NCBI GenBank assembly: GCA_963762885.1
Contig: CAVXNH010000083.1
Coordinates: forward strand, 1 to 64,000
Origin: JASHVB01 sp963762885
GTDB lineage: Bacteria > Pseudomonadota > Alphaproteobacteria > Acetobacterales > Acetobacteraceae
Length of the DNA stretch: 64,000 nt
Direction of reading: 5' to 3'
In this document: positions 1 to 9,010 of the stretch, one piece after another
Layout of the letters: every line of letters begins with the position of its first letter
How positions within the stretch are numbered: position 1 is the first letter of the stretch
Program-made: the position numbers and the translations under genes
The notes under the pieces: model-generated
What the model was told of the DNA's origin: nothing
The model's database searches: none
The model's input: only the letters and a program-made list of their open reading frames with translations

Positions 1-2
1 AC

Positions 3-1142
3 GTGACCATCCAGGTCGGCTCCAATCGTTTCGTCGGGTGGCAGAACGTGACCATCACCCGCTCCTGCGAGTCGATGCCGAACAACTGGTCGCTGACCGC
101 GAGCGCCGAGTTCCTGCAAGGCGCGGGGCTGGCGGGAACGCGGCCGGGCCAGTCCTGCCTGATCTATATCGGGTCCGACCTCGTCATCACAGGGAAGATC
201 GACCGCCGCTCCATCCCGATCGACGCGCGCAACCACCAGGTCACCCTCTCGGGCCGCGGCATCACCCGCAACCTGGTCGATTGCTCGGCCGATCTGCTGA
301 ACGATCCGGGCATCCGCGGCGGCCAGATCAACGGGGCGAACGCGCTCGACGTAGCGGCCAAGCTCTGCAAGGCGTACGGCATCACAGCCCGCTCGGCCGT
401 CGCCGACCTCGGCATCGCGATCCCGTCGTTTCAGGTGCCGCTTGGCGAGACTCCTTACCAGATCATCGAGAGCGTGGCGCGCTACGCCGGCTACCTGGTC
501 TACGAGGACGTGTTCGGCAGGCTCGTGCTGGACCGCGTCGGAACCTCGCAGCACGCCTCCGGCTTCACCCTCCCGGGCAACGTCGAGGCGATCAACGGGG
601 AGCGGTCCGTCGATGGCCGGTTCTCGACGTACGTGGTGGTCTACTCGGGCGTCGACCAAACGGCCGACCTGGGCGGCCTGGCCAATCGCCGAGCCACGAT
701 CCTGGATGACACGCTGGGCGAATACCGGCTGCGCATCATCGTCTCGGAGCAGATCGCGCCGACCCCGGCCGGGCAGCAGACGATCGACAACGATGCGATC
801 GCGAAGCAGCGCGCGAATTGGGAAAAGGCCCGGCGCATCGGCCGGAGCCAGGGCGCCTCTATCACCTGCGATAGCTGGCGCGACTGCGCGGGCAATCTCT
901 GGACGCCGAACTGGCTGGCGACGATCGACGCGCCGGCGGCCGACATTTCCAACGCGACGTGGATCATCGGCTCGCTGTCCTTTCGCAAGGACATGAGCGG
1001 CACGCACACCGACCTGATCCTGATGCCGCCCGATGCGTTCAGCCCCGAGCCGAACCCGTTGAACCTGTTCGACGCCGAGCTGACGAACGCGCCGCAGACC
1101 TCGCAGGCGCCCGCGCCGCCATCCACCAGCACACCGCCTTAG
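3..1142 (+). CDS. Mu gp44-like baseplate hub protein
   Basis: A 379-residue protein resembling the Mu P (gp44) / late-control D family, the hub at the centre of a contractile-tail baseplate that joins the tail tube to the spike. The start is taken as the GTG at base 3, because the next residues (MTIQVGSNRFVGWQNVTITR) look like the normal family N-terminus, and the length matches Mu gp44. The C-terminus ends in a Pro/Ala/Thr-rich tail. It is followed 14 bases later by the spike gene, and the gp44-45-46-47-48 order of Mu is kept. The family call rests on sequence character plus this strict gene order. Only the baseplate end of the phage is visible, so a whole prophage, a remnant or a tail-like bacteriocin are all possible. 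Confidence 0.85.
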   Translation: MTIQVGSNRFVGWQNVTITRSCESMPNNWSLTASAEFLQGAGLAGTRPGQSCLIYIGSDLVITGKIDRRSIPIDARNHQVTLSGRGITRNLVDCSADLLNDPGIRGGQINGANALDVAAKLCKAYGITARSAVADLGIAIPSFQVPLGETPYQIIESVARYAGYLVYEDVFGRLVLDRVGTSQHASGFTLPGNVEAINGERSVDGRFSTYVVVYSGVDQTADLGGLANRRATILDDTLGEYRLRIIVSEQIAPTPAGQQTIDNDAIAKQRANWEKARRIGRSQGASITCDSWRDCAGNLWTPNWLATIDAPAADISNATWIIGSLSFRKDMSGTHTDLILMPPDAFSPEPNPLNLFDAELTNAPQTSQAPAPPSTSTPP

Positions 1143-1156
1143 CGGTCGGAGGCTGA

Positions 1157-1717
1157 ATGTCCACGTCTCTCGAAGCAACCGTCGCCATGCTGGCGCGACA
1201 GGTCGTCATGCTGGAGCGGCAGGTGAGTGCACTGATGCTGCGCCGAGGCGCACCGTTCGCACTGGCCCGCACGACGCTGGCAGTGAACGACACCGGGCCG
1301 GTGCAGACGGTTCAGGCACAGCTCGATGCGCTGTCCACGCGCGACAACATCCCGCTGCTCTATGGGTTCGGTGTGACCGGCTCGCCGCCGATCGGCACCG
1401 ATCTGCATCTGGCTTTCCTCGACGGTGACCGGGCGAAGTCCCTGGCGATCGCCGGCGGTCACCAGACCTATCGATTGCGGAACCTCGGGGTGGGCGATGC
1501 CGCGCTGTACGACCTTCGTGGAGCTTATGTCTGGCTGACTGCGGGTGGTCCCTCAGTAGCCTGTGCGGGCAACCCCATGACGATCGCCGGCGATCTGCAC
1601 GTCACCGGCGCCGTCATCGCGGGCTATGGCGGTGCCGATCAGGTCGGCTTGCAGACGCACAAGCACGGCGAGGGCACCGCTGCCGCGGGCACCACCGCGC
1701 CGACGGCCAGCACCTGA
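1157..1717 (+). CDS. Mu gp45-like baseplate spike protein
   Basis: A 186-residue protein of the gp45/gpV spike family, the needle that pierces the outer membrane when the tail contracts. An N-terminal coiled stretch (residues 1-30, rich in Leu/Val/Gln) leads to an OB-like domain. The repetitive C-terminal part ends with the His-x-His motif THKHGEG near residue 168, which in this family lies at the metal-binding tip of the trimer. The Ala/Thr-rich tail after it is usual. The stop codon at 1715-1717 is the first base triplet of the 72-bp hairpin element that separates this gene from the next. Confidence 0.85.
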   Translation: MSTSLEATVAMLARQVVMLERQVSALMLRRGAPFALARTTLAVNDTGPVQTVQAQLDALSTRDNIPLLYGFGVTGSPPIGTDLHLAFLDGDRAKSLAIAGGHQTYRLRNLGVGDAALYDLRGAYVWLTAGGPSVACAGNPMTIAGDLHVTGAVIAGYGGADQVGLQTHKHGEGTAAAGTTAPTAST

Positions 1718-1786
1718 TGACGCATCTTGCAAGCGGTCGCGAAGCGAACGCGATGCGTCATCCGTCGAGAGGCGGTTAGCACGGTG
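1715..1786 (+). promoter_or_regulatory. Intercistronic hairpin element, copy 1 (gp45/gp46 spacer)
   Basis: The whole spacer from the TGA stop of the spike gene to the GTG start of the gp46-like gene is a 72-bp unit that recurs at 3377-3448 with three differences. Its 5' part folds as an 11-bp perfect stem (GATGACGCATC with GATGCGTCATC, unit positions 2-12 and 38-48), a 6-base bulge, an inner 3-bp stem (positions 19-21 with 35-37), a G.A mismatch and a TCGC/GCGA hairpin with a GAA triloop. A Shine-Dalgarno-like GAGAGGCGG lies after the stem, about 12 bases before GTG. Position 19/37 is G-C here and A-T in the other copy, a compensated pair. No T run follows, so it is not a typical terminator. 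A role in coupling or tuning translation is inference. Confidence 0.8.
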
Positions 1787-2248
1787 GGCGACATTCGCAT
1801 CGTCTGGGACCCGACCACGGGGACGGGCGACCTCAACATGCTCGGCGCCGGGCTGGAGCTGGGGCACGACCTGGAGACGGCTTCCCTCATCAGCATGTTC
1901 ACCGATGCCCAGGTCGATCCCGGCGACATCGTGTTCGACACCGATCCGCACGGCTGCTGGATCGATACCTATGCGGCGCTGGAGGACCCGACCCTCGCCG
2001 TGATCCCGGATGATCGTATCGGCTCGAAAATCTACCAGGCTTTCGCACGGCCGCGCACGCAAGACACGCTGAACTGGCTGCGCGACCAGATCATCCAGTG
2101 CCACGCCTGGATGATTACCGATGGCGTCGCGTCGGCGGTGGACGCGCAACCGTTTTTCACCGGGCCGGGCGGCATCGGCGCGATTGTCACCATCACGGCG
2201 AACGGCGTGCCGAACCTCTACAGCTATGCCTGGTCGCAGGAATCCTGA
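1784..2248 (+). CDS. Mu gp46-like baseplate protein
   Basis: A small baseplate protein of the phage GP46 family, about 154 residues. The frame is open upstream to an ATG at 1727, but that ATG lies inside the hairpin element. The GTG at 1784 is preferred because the identical element ends at the GTG start of the gp48-like gene at 3446, and because the family N-terminus resembles VGDIRIVWDPTTGTGDL. The product is the wedge partner of gp45 and gp47 in Mu-type tails. The next gene starts 3 bases after the stop. Confidence 0.8.
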   Translation: MGDIRIVWDPTTGTGDLNMLGAGLELGHDLETASLISMFTDAQVDPGDIVFDTDPHGCWIDTYAALEDPTLAVIPDDRIGSKIYQAFARPRTQDTLNWLRDQIIQCHAWMITDGVASAVDAQPFFTGPGGIGAIVTITANGVPNLYSYAWSQES

Positions 2249-2251
2249 TCC

Positions 2252-3379
2252 GTGCCATTTCCAAGGCCGACCCTCACTGCACTTCGCGCGCAGGCGATGC
2301 AGGACATCACCGCGTCCGATCTGCCGAACGCCGACGGGTTCCTGCGCAGGGCCGTGCTGCGCGTGCTGGCCTGGGTGCAGGCCGGCCTCGCCTATTTGCA
2401 CTACGGCTACCTCGACTGGATTTCCCTGCAATCGACGCCGTTCACCTCGACCGGGGAGTACTTGGAGGGATGGGCCGCGCTGGCGCCGACCCCGGTGCTG
2501 CGGGAGGCGCCGACCTTCGCCTCCGGCCCTGCGTCCTGGCCCGGCGTGGTCAACACGCCCCTGCCGGGCGGGACGGTTTGCAGCCGGGGTGATGGCGTCC
2601 AGTACGCCACGGCGGCGGACGCGACGGTTGGCAGCGGCGGGTCGGTCGCGGTGACTGTGGTTGCCCTGGTGGCGGGCTCGAACGGCAACACCGACAGCGG
2701 CACGCCGCTGGAGTTGGGCGTGTCGATCGGCGGCATCAACTCGACCGGCGCCGCGACCGCTGCGATCACGGGCGGCGCCGACCTGGAGACGGACGGTCCG
2801 CTGCGGACCCGCATGCAGGAGAGCTACGCGGCCCCGCCGCACGGCGGGAACCAGGCGGATTTCGTGACCTGGGCGTTGCAGGTGACCGGCGTCACCCGCG
2901 CATGGTGCGCGCCGTGGATCGCCGGGGCCGGCACCGTCACGGTTTTCTTTATGATGGACGTGGCGGAATCGACCTATGGCGGCTTCCCGCAGGGGACCAA
3001 TGGCGTCGCCGCGCTTGAAACTCGCGACACCGCTGCGACCGGCGATCAGCTCGCGATGGCGAATTTCCTCTATGCGCTGCGCGCGGTGACGATGCTGGTC
3101 TATGCGGTCGCGCCGCAGGCCTCGACGCAGGCGTTCACGCTCGCCGGCCTGTCCGGGATTTCGAGCGCGCAGCAGACGCAGGTGTCGGCCGCGCTGACCA
3201 CCCTGTTCCTGCAAAAGGACAGCCCGCTCGCAACCACGTCGATCGAGCAGAGCGACTGCGCTGCGGCGATCACGGCCATCGGCGGGCTGCCATCGTTCGC
3301 GATCACCACGCCCTCGACGTGGCCGATCACGTCGGCGGCCAGCCACCTGTTCACCCTCGGAACGGTCACCTATTCCTGA
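2252..3379 (+). CDS. Mu gp47-like baseplate J protein
   Basis: A 375-residue member of the baseplate J / gp47 family, the wedge protein that rings the hub and links it to the tail fibres. It starts at a GTG 3 bases after the gp46 stop. The family pattern is clear: an N-terminal helical part (LTALRAQAMQDI), a central beta-rich part with Gly/Ser/Thr runs (LVAGSNGNTDSG), and the characteristic LRTRMQESYAAPPHGGNQADF segment at about residues 187-207. Length is near the Mu protein. The stop lies inside copy 2 of the 72-bp hairpin element. Confidence 0.87.
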   Translation: MPFPRPTLTALRAQAMQDITASDLPNADGFLRRAVLRVLAWVQAGLAYLHYGYLDWISLQSTPFTSTGEYLEGWAALAPTPVLREAPTFASGPASWPGVVNTPLPGGTVCSRGDGVQYATAADATVGSGGSVAVTVVALVAGSNGNTDSGTPLELGVSIGGINSTGAATAAITGGADLETDGPLRTRMQESYAAPPHGGNQADFVTWALQVTGVTRAWCAPWIAGAGTVTVFFMMDVAESTYGGFPQGTNGVAALETRDTAATGDQLAMANFLYALRAVTMLVYAVAPQASTQAFTLAGLSGISSAQQTQVSAALTTLFLQKDSPLATTSIEQSDCAAAITAIGGLPSFAITTPSTWPITSAASHLFTLGTVTYS

Positions 3380-3448
3380 TGACGCATCTTGCAAACGGTC
3401 GCGAAGCGAACGTGATGCGTCATCCGTCGAAAGGCGGTTAGCACGGTG
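3377..3448 (+). promoter_or_regulatory. Intercistronic hairpin element, copy 2 (gp47/gp48 spacer)
   Basis: Second copy of the 72-bp stop-to-start unit, here joining the gp47-like stop (TGA 3377-3379) to the gp48-like start (GTG 3446-3448). It differs from copy 1 at unit positions 19 (G to A), 37 (C to T) and 55 (G to A). The first two changes are partners in the predicted inner stem, so the pair is kept (G-C becomes A-T). The third is in the purine run before the start codon (GAGAGG becomes GAAAGG). The 11-bp outer stem and the GAA-capped hairpin are identical in both copies. Confidence 0.8.
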
Positions 3449-4042
3449 CCGACCCCTCCTGCATTTGGCGACGCCGATTATCAGCAGGCGATGCTGCGGC
3501 TGTTGCCAACGGGCCGCGTCTGGCGGCGCGATCCGGCGTCTACGCTGTCGGCGGTCATGCTGGCGCTCGCGCCGACCTATACCCGCAGCATGGCGGCGGC
3601 GGCACAGGTGCTGATCGACGCCAGCCCGGCAACGACCGAGAATCTGCTGGTGGAGTGGGAGAACTCGCTCGGGTTGCCGGACCCGTGCACGGCGGCGAAC
3701 CCGTCGATCGAGCAGCGCCAGGCCGCGGTGCGGGCAAAGTTCGGCGCGCGGGGTGCGTTGACCACGGCGTACTTCATCATGCTGGCGGCGGCGCTCGGGT
3801 TCACGATCACTATTACCGAGTTCTCGCCGTACACCGTGGACATGCCTTGCGACGAACCGCTGCTCGAACCGGAGTGGGCGTTCATCTGGCAGGTGAACGC
3901 CCCGCAGATCACGACTTTCTATTTCTCAGTCGAAGAGTTCAGCGTGGACGATCCGCTGGAAACCTATGACGCCGGCGAGCTGGTGTGCCGCATCACGCAA
4001 GACGCACCGGCCGGGACGTTGGTCCTTTTCGTTTTCTCCTGA
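3446..4042 (+). CDS. Mu gp48-like tail protein (DUF2313 type)
   Basis: A 198-residue protein matching the Mu gp48 / YmfQ (DUF2313) family, a baseplate-proximal protein that precedes the tail fibre gene. Typical features are the start AFGDADYQQAMLRLLPTGRVW, the segment NLLVEWENSLGLPDPC near residues 72-87 and the mid-protein ARGALTTAYF. The start is the GTG that ends hairpin copy 2, and the stop is 12 bases before the fibre gene. Confidence 0.85.
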   Translation: MPTPPAFGDADYQQAMLRLLPTGRVWRRDPASTLSAVMLALAPTYTRSMAAAAQVLIDASPATTENLLVEWENSLGLPDPCTAANPSIEQRQAAVRAKFGARGALTTAYFIMLAAALGFTITITEFSPYTVDMPCDEPLLEPEWAFIWQVNAPQITTFYFSVEEFSVDDPLETYDAGELVCRITQDAPAGTLVLFVFS

Positions 4043-4054
4043 TCGGGGCAGTTC

Positions 4055-4936
4055 ATGCAAAGAATCACTGACCCGACGGCGGTTGCCACACTGCCGTCGC
4101 CTCCGGCGTTGACTGGAACGACCGGGTATTTCGGGCCTGCGGTGCCGGGCATCTCGCCGGCAACGCGCGTCCGCTACTGGTTCGTCACCATGCTCCAGGA
4201 AGAGCTGATGTCGATCCTGGCAGCGGCGGGCATCACCGCCGACACCACGGGCACCGTGTTCAATCAGGTTCTGCTTTCGATCAAGGCATTGATCGCGGCC
4301 GTTCCGCATGGGGTGCAGACGATCACCACGTCGGGAACGTTCACCGTGCCAACCGGCGTCACCGCTTTCGACGTCGAGGTGTGGGGCGGTGGTTCCGGCT
4401 CCTGGGCATCCGTCTCGGGCATTCCTGGCGGCGGCGGATCGGGCGGTGGCTACGCGCGAAAGCACCTGCCCGGCCTGACACCTGGCGCGTCGATCACGGT
4501 GACGATCGGGGCGGGAGGGACTGCCGGGACGACCGCTCCGGCCGCGCCTGGCGCTGGCGGCGCCACGAGCTTCGCGGGACCCGGGTTTACGACAGTCAGT
4601 GCGACTGGCGGCGTCGTCAGCATCTCAAGCACAACCAGCATTCCAGTGTTTGGAAATAAGGCCGGCGTCGGTTCCGGCGGAGACGTCAACCTGTATGGCG
4701 GCGACGGCGGCAATGGCGGCACGGGACAGGGCAACTCCGGGGTTGTCGGCGGCGTCTGGGGCGGCTTCGGCGGCAATGGGCCTCTGTCTGGCGGGTGCAA
4801 CGACACGGCAAACGGCGTCGGGATAGCAGGCTATTTTCCAGGCGGCGGGGCATGTGGCGCGGGCACCGGAGCGGCGGGCACGACGGCACAGAACGGCGCG
4901 GCCGGTGCGGCCGGCCTGTGCATCGTGAGGTGGTAG
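4055..4936 (+). CDS. Glycine-rich tail fibre / receptor-binding protein
   Basis: A 293-residue protein in the tail-fibre position. Residues 1-90 carry a helical attachment region (SPATRVRYWFVTMLQEELMS). From about residue 95 a beta segment (TFTVPTGVTAFDVEVWGGGS) leads into long Gly-rich blocks such as GGGGSGGGYARK, VGSGGD and GDGGNGGTGQGN up to the end. Such blocks occur in fibre tips and adhesins that fold as polyglycine sandwiches, and here they probably decide host range. The start is an ATG 12 bases after the gp48-like stop. The family call is from composition and position, because fibre genes diverge fast. Confidence 0.72.
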   Translation: MQRITDPTAVATLPSPPALTGTTGYFGPAVPGISPATRVRYWFVTMLQEELMSILAAAGITADTTGTVFNQVLLSIKALIAAVPHGVQTITTSGTFTVPTGVTAFDVEVWGGGSGSWASVSGIPGGGGSGGGYARKHLPGLTPGASITVTIGAGGTAGTTAPAAPGAGGATSFAGPGFTTVSATGGVVSISSTTSIPVFGNKAGVGSGGDVNLYGGDGGNGGTGQGNSGVVGGVWGGFGGNGPLSGGCNDTANGVGIAGYFPGGGACGAGTGAAGTTAQNGAAGAAGLCIVRW

Positions 4937-4937
4937 C

Positions 4938-5318
4938 ATGTATGGCGCGCTTCGCGGCGTTCCGGTGAGTCGCGAGCCGATCTGGCTCCCGTCGAAACTG
5001 CCAACGGCCATCAAGGGGTATCGCCACGAGATCGACCCGCTCGATGCGCAGGTGCTGAGTTCGCTGTCGCTCGCCGCTGCGCCTTCGGGCAGCGGCGAGC
5101 TGACGATCTCCGCTCTGGCGTTCGCTGCCGGGATTGTCACCTTCACGGCGGCGGCGGGACAACCGACGCGCTGCTACACGCTGCTGCTCACCGCGACGCG
5201 GTCGGACGGGCTGGTCAGCGATTTCCTGTTCAAGCTGCGGGTTGGCAGCGTGCTGGTCACCGACCAGCCGCCGGTTCCCCCGGTAGCAGGGTTTGGCGCG
5301 GCAGCCGTTTGGCCGTGA
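4938..5318 (+). CDS. Small phage tail-associated protein, possibly a fibre adaptor
   Basis: A 126-residue protein starting one base after the fibre stop, so it is very probably co-translated with it. It has a short charged N-terminus, a central stretch of beta strands (GELTISALAFAAGIVTFTAA), a segment TRCYTLLLTATRSDG and a Pro-rich end (VTDQPPVPPVAGFG). Small beta proteins of this kind sit after fibre genes in other alphaproteobacterial phages and are called fibre-tail adaptors. That name is by analogy only. It is the last recognisable phage gene, and the next gene is on the other strand. Confidence 0.55.
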   Translation: MYGALRGVPVSREPIWLPSKLPTAIKGYRHEIDPLDAQVLSSLSLAAAPSGSGELTISALAFAAGIVTFTAAAGQPTRCYTLLLTATRSDGLVSDFLFKLRVGSVLVTDQPPVPPVAGFGAAAVWP

Positions 5319-5542
5319 TGGGTCGGAGGGCCCGAGCGCGCGAAGGCTGCCCGTTTTCGCGGCAGTCACGCACCGCGAGTGGGACGTCGGGCAGGAACTG
5401 TCCATCCGGCGCATACCTGTTGTGGAGGCAACGAGTTTCCCCGCGCCTTCCTTTTCACACAAGTCTTGAGAGCTGCGGGTCGTTGCGTAGCACAAGGCAC
5501 CACCGAGCCACTGCGGAGAGCTCTGCCTTCGGGTTGGTCAAC

Positions 5543-6310
5543 TCACGAATTCGGCTCTGGACTTGAATTCAGCTTCTCTTTGGCAGCAGGATTGTTGCCC
5601 ATGCTGCATCGAGCCCTGGCGTGCATGAAATCCTGAATTAGGCCGTCGACCCTCTGCCAAATCTTTCGACGCGCTTCGGCCAAGAGTGCGTGCTCGTTGA
5701 GTTTCAAGCGTTTGACGGTCTCGTTAACCCGCTCTCGCTCCCAGTCAGACGCACTCGGAATCGGAATAGCTTTGCCCTCTTCATCGAAGGCGATCAACGA
5801 CACATCGTGATCATCGATCGGGTCCAGCAGATAGCGGAGTTCGGATTCCTCGCAGGGAGAGGTATATGTCGAAAGTTGCGAGCCCTGCTTTAGAGGAAAC
5901 CACCCTCCTTTCTTGCGGTTACCGACATTACCGCAAAGACGAAAGTTCATATAATCGAACGCCATCCACCAATAACCATCGCGCACATTTCCATCCAGTT
6001 CCTTTGCTTCTCTCTTGGGGCGGAAATGTTCAACGTCGTAGTGAGAAAACAGCTCGCGCGCCTCAGAGAACCAGCATTTTCCGGCTGAGAGAGCCAGCAA
6101 CCATTCCTTCAGCGCACCCCAATGAGCGCTATTTGCTTCAATCAGAGCATTGCGCTCCTCTCGGTTGCCGGCGACCTCCAAAGCAGCCAGATCGCTGACC
6201 AATCGCTGTGATTTGGCTAACCAAGCATCCCATTGCGCCTGCGTCCACGGCTTCCAACAAGGAATATCGGTATCGGTCGGACGCTTGTGTTCCAAGTCGA
6301 TGAATATCAT
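5543..6310 (-). CDS. HNH-type endonuclease, PtuB/TIGR02646-like
   Basis: A 255-residue protein of the TIGR02646 / PtuB type, the nuclease partner of an AAA ATPase in Septu-like and restriction-linked defence modules. Visible hallmarks are KCWFSE near residue 78, the HNH-like core YDVEHFRPKREAKE (about residues 91-104), the YWWMAFDYMNFRLCGN block and NRKKGGWFPL. The first metal-ligand Cys position reads KCWFSE rather than the usual CxxC form, so zinc binding may differ. Its ATG overlaps the ATPase stop (ATGA at 6307-6310), the sign of coupled translation. It is the last gene of the hsd operon. The ORF is intact although its partner is broken. Confidence 0.75.
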   Translation of the reverse strand: MIFIDLEHKRPTDTDIPCWKPWTQAQWDAWLAKSQRLVSDLAALEVAGNREERNALIEANSAHWGALKEWLLALSAGKCWFSEARELFSHYDVEHFRPKREAKELDGNVRDGYWWMAFDYMNFRLCGNVGNRKKGGWFPLKQGSQLSTYTSPCEESELRYLLDPIDDHDVSLIAFDEEGKAIPIPSASDWERERVNETVKRLKLNEHALLAEARRKIWQRVDGLIQDFMHARARCSMGNNPAAKEKLNSSPEPNS

Positions 6311-8061
6311 GGGCCCGCCCGCTCGCGTAAGATTTCATCGATTATCTCGTCGGCTATCCGATCCCGTTCCGTGATTTCTTCCGGCGTGAGCGTCGGCTGC
6401 CGGAACTTGCGGTGCTGCGCCATCTTGCGAACGAAGAGCGCGTAATCCGGGTCGCGGAAATCGGCATTGGAAAAGCCCAGGTCGGCCAGTTCGGCAGACA
6501 AGCGGCTGAGTTCGGCATCTTCTTCCGATGTGCGAGGGGACTTCACAAACAGCTCGTTGCGGCGAAACAAGCGGCGCTCGGTTTCAACATCCAGGGTGGA
6601 AGACAGACCGAACAGATCACTCTTGAGCAAACCCGTCACACCCATGCCTTGCGGATGCTCATCCGGTATATCCACCACAGTGCGGTCGCCCACTCGGCGC
6701 AGTATGTGCACCTGCTCCCGCTTCAGACTCCCGACCATCATCGGATCATGGGTGGTGATGATAATCTGCGACTTACCCTGCGCCATCCGGCCCTCGTCCG
6801 AACTCAGCACGCCCTCGATGTCGTCGAAGTAGCGCAACTTCCAGATCGGGTTGAGGTGCGTGTCGGGCTCGTCGAGCAGGAACAGACAGTGATCTTCGCG
6901 TGTGATGCGCATGAGCCCCAGCACGGTCAACATTTGAAGCTCGCCCTCGGAAAGCTGGGTGAAGCTGACTTTCCCACCGTGCTCATCGCGCTTCTTGACG
7001 GTGATGCGGACCTCGTCGATCAGATCGCCGATGTAGGCGCCTTCAGCGTAGCGGAAGAAACTGTCGGTGCCGCCGACCAACTCGCCGAGTTGCTTGAGCT
7101 TTTCCTGACTGGGCACGAAAAGGTAGCAGCTGCTTCTGCCGTTCAGCGCGGCCCCGGAAGTCAATCTGCTTGGTCGCCTCCTGCTCGATGGGCGCCCAGG
7201 CCACCTGCCAGAGCTTGTCGAGAAATTCGCTCACCACATTTCCGCGCGCATACCAAAAGCGGGGGTCGCCTTCGTTCAGATCAGATTCGTCAAACCTGCT
7301 ACTGCGGCGCTTCTCGCGCAGCCGATGTGGCTCCTTCAGCACGAAAAGGGCGGACTTCGAGCGACTCGATGTGGAGGTTTTTCAGCACCTTCTGAAACAC
7401 TGGGTCGTCCGAGAGCAGACAGGCCAGAAGCACCAGCTGGCTGTGGCCACCGCGGCAATAGAACAAGCGGCGCAAACGGTCATCGCCTAAGTGCCTCAGG
7501 CGGCTTTGCCCGCGCTGCCTGGCTTCCTCCATGGCGCGGATATCGGCCTCGCTACCCGTGAAGTTCTGTAGCAGCTCCGCGGGCAGCGCTTCCTCGGCGA
7601 CAATCTCCTGCCGACGATTGAACCGGCGTTGGTGCTCCTGAAACAGCGCCTCGATGCGATCATTGCGGCCGGAATAGTAGGCAAAGATATGCGACGGTAG
7701 TAGCTCGCGGTTCTTGATCAGGTACCCCTGCGACTGGACCTCGTCGTTCACCCAGACAAACGGTCGCTTCTGCCTGCCCAGATCCGCATGGATCCGAACG
7801 CTATAGTCGCGAATTCTGTAAGCCAGGGAATAGTCGAAGGCTGCATCGCGATCCAGGTCAATGTCACGGAATACCGTGATCAGCGCCTCGATCAGATTGG
7901 ATTTTCCGACCCCGTTCTGGCCGATCAGCGCATGGCTGCGGATGGGCTTGGGCGGCGCATCTGCCGCAGCACTGGGCATAGAATTGAGCCTGCGTGGCGA
8001 AATCCATCACCATGCCGCGCAGGTTCCTAAAGTGCGGAAGTGCCAGATGCAATAGTTGCAT
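6307..8061 (-). pseudogene. AAA ATPase of the restriction-associated/PtuA type, three frameshifts
   Basis: About 584 codons of an ABC/SMC-like AAA ATPase that pairs with the HNH protein. The gene starts at 8061 (MQLLHLALPHFRNLRGM), two bases after the hsdS stop. Walker A (GQNGVGKSN) lies around 7930-7905. The signature SFTQLSEGELQML and Walker B LFLLDEPDTHL lie around 6975-6860, and the D-loop/switch His region is IIITTHDP. Reading it needs frame changes near 7989 (G run), 7345 (AAAA run on the + strand) and 7153 (CCCC run), each of one base. Each piece keeps good family sequence, so the decay is recent or the bases are misread. In the known families this ATPase senses or controls the nuclease. 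Confidence 0.75.
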
Positions 8062-9010
8062 ACTTAGGCTGCCACGGTATCCGTGTGCTTCTCGCGCACC
8101 TCGGCAACGCCGGGCTCTTCAATCCATCCGTGGGACACCTCGGTCTTAAGCTGCGCGTAGAAAGCGTCGATCTCGCCGCCGAAACGCTGCCATAGGTCGC
8201 TGGCGGACATTTCACCTTTATTCCGCGCAAGAAGAGAGGCCAGCGGGGCCTGGATCTTAACGTTGGGCGTCTGGCCCAAACGCAGCAAGGCAATCAGTTC
8301 GGTCTGCGGGGCTTTCACAGGATCGTTCTCCGCATCTTCAACAGCGACACCGGCCAAAGAGCTAACCGCAGCTTTCGCAAGCAGCGCTGACAGCGAGTTC
8401 TTTCTCTAGCTGTTGGCGCAAGTCCTTACATCGCTGTGTCATTAAGAAGAGTGTAGCAAGGATTCGTCGTTGTTCGTCCAGCGGCGGAATAGGCAGCGGA
8501 AAGCTTCGCAGCTGCGTCATGTTAATCGAGGCAAGGTTGGTAGTCTGTTTCGATGCGTTAGCAAAGTAATCTCTGCCAATCCCAGAGTTGAATACCAGTT
8601 CAATCCATTCCTTCAGTAAGTGTTCGCTGGGCAGGCGTGCCTTGAAAACGTGATTTTGATGAAGGCAATTCTCCAAGCCTCCACGCCAAATCGCAGTTCT
8701 CCCCACCTTGTCCCAATCACCGCCTTCAGTGATAAGTATATCACCGTCCTCGACTTTATACTTTGTGATCTCGTCAATGCCAACCTCCATGGTTTTCAGT
8801 TGATCCAACTTGAAATATCCACGCTGAACGTTGGCCACGGCAAGGTAAGGGCACAGAATTGTTGGTCTCCCACGCAGATCACGACCCTTGGTCAAACCGC
8901 CGATCACGATCGCGACTTCATCAAAGGCTGTAACCTCCCAATGGTCAGGATAGTTCGTATTGCTCTCAGAGGCCGTCTCGAAACCTGCCGGTGGGGGGTT
9001 GAAACCGCAA

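Noticed and set aside
1715..1786. Hairpin element as a Rho-independent terminator
   Set aside because: The stem is long, but no T run follows on the coding strand; a ribosome site and start codon follow instead, and the operon continues.
1553..3394. 613-codon open frame on the minus strand across the baseplate genes
   Set aside because: It is antisense to three recognisable phage genes, Arg-rich, and explained by high-GC third-position bias. The same applies to long antisense frames at 54052-55344, 55564-57000 and 58502-59794.
5309..5566. Further phage gene after the fibre-associated gene
   Set aside because: The frame is Arg/Ser-rich, overlaps the real gene end and the HNH gene end, and lacks any family feature.
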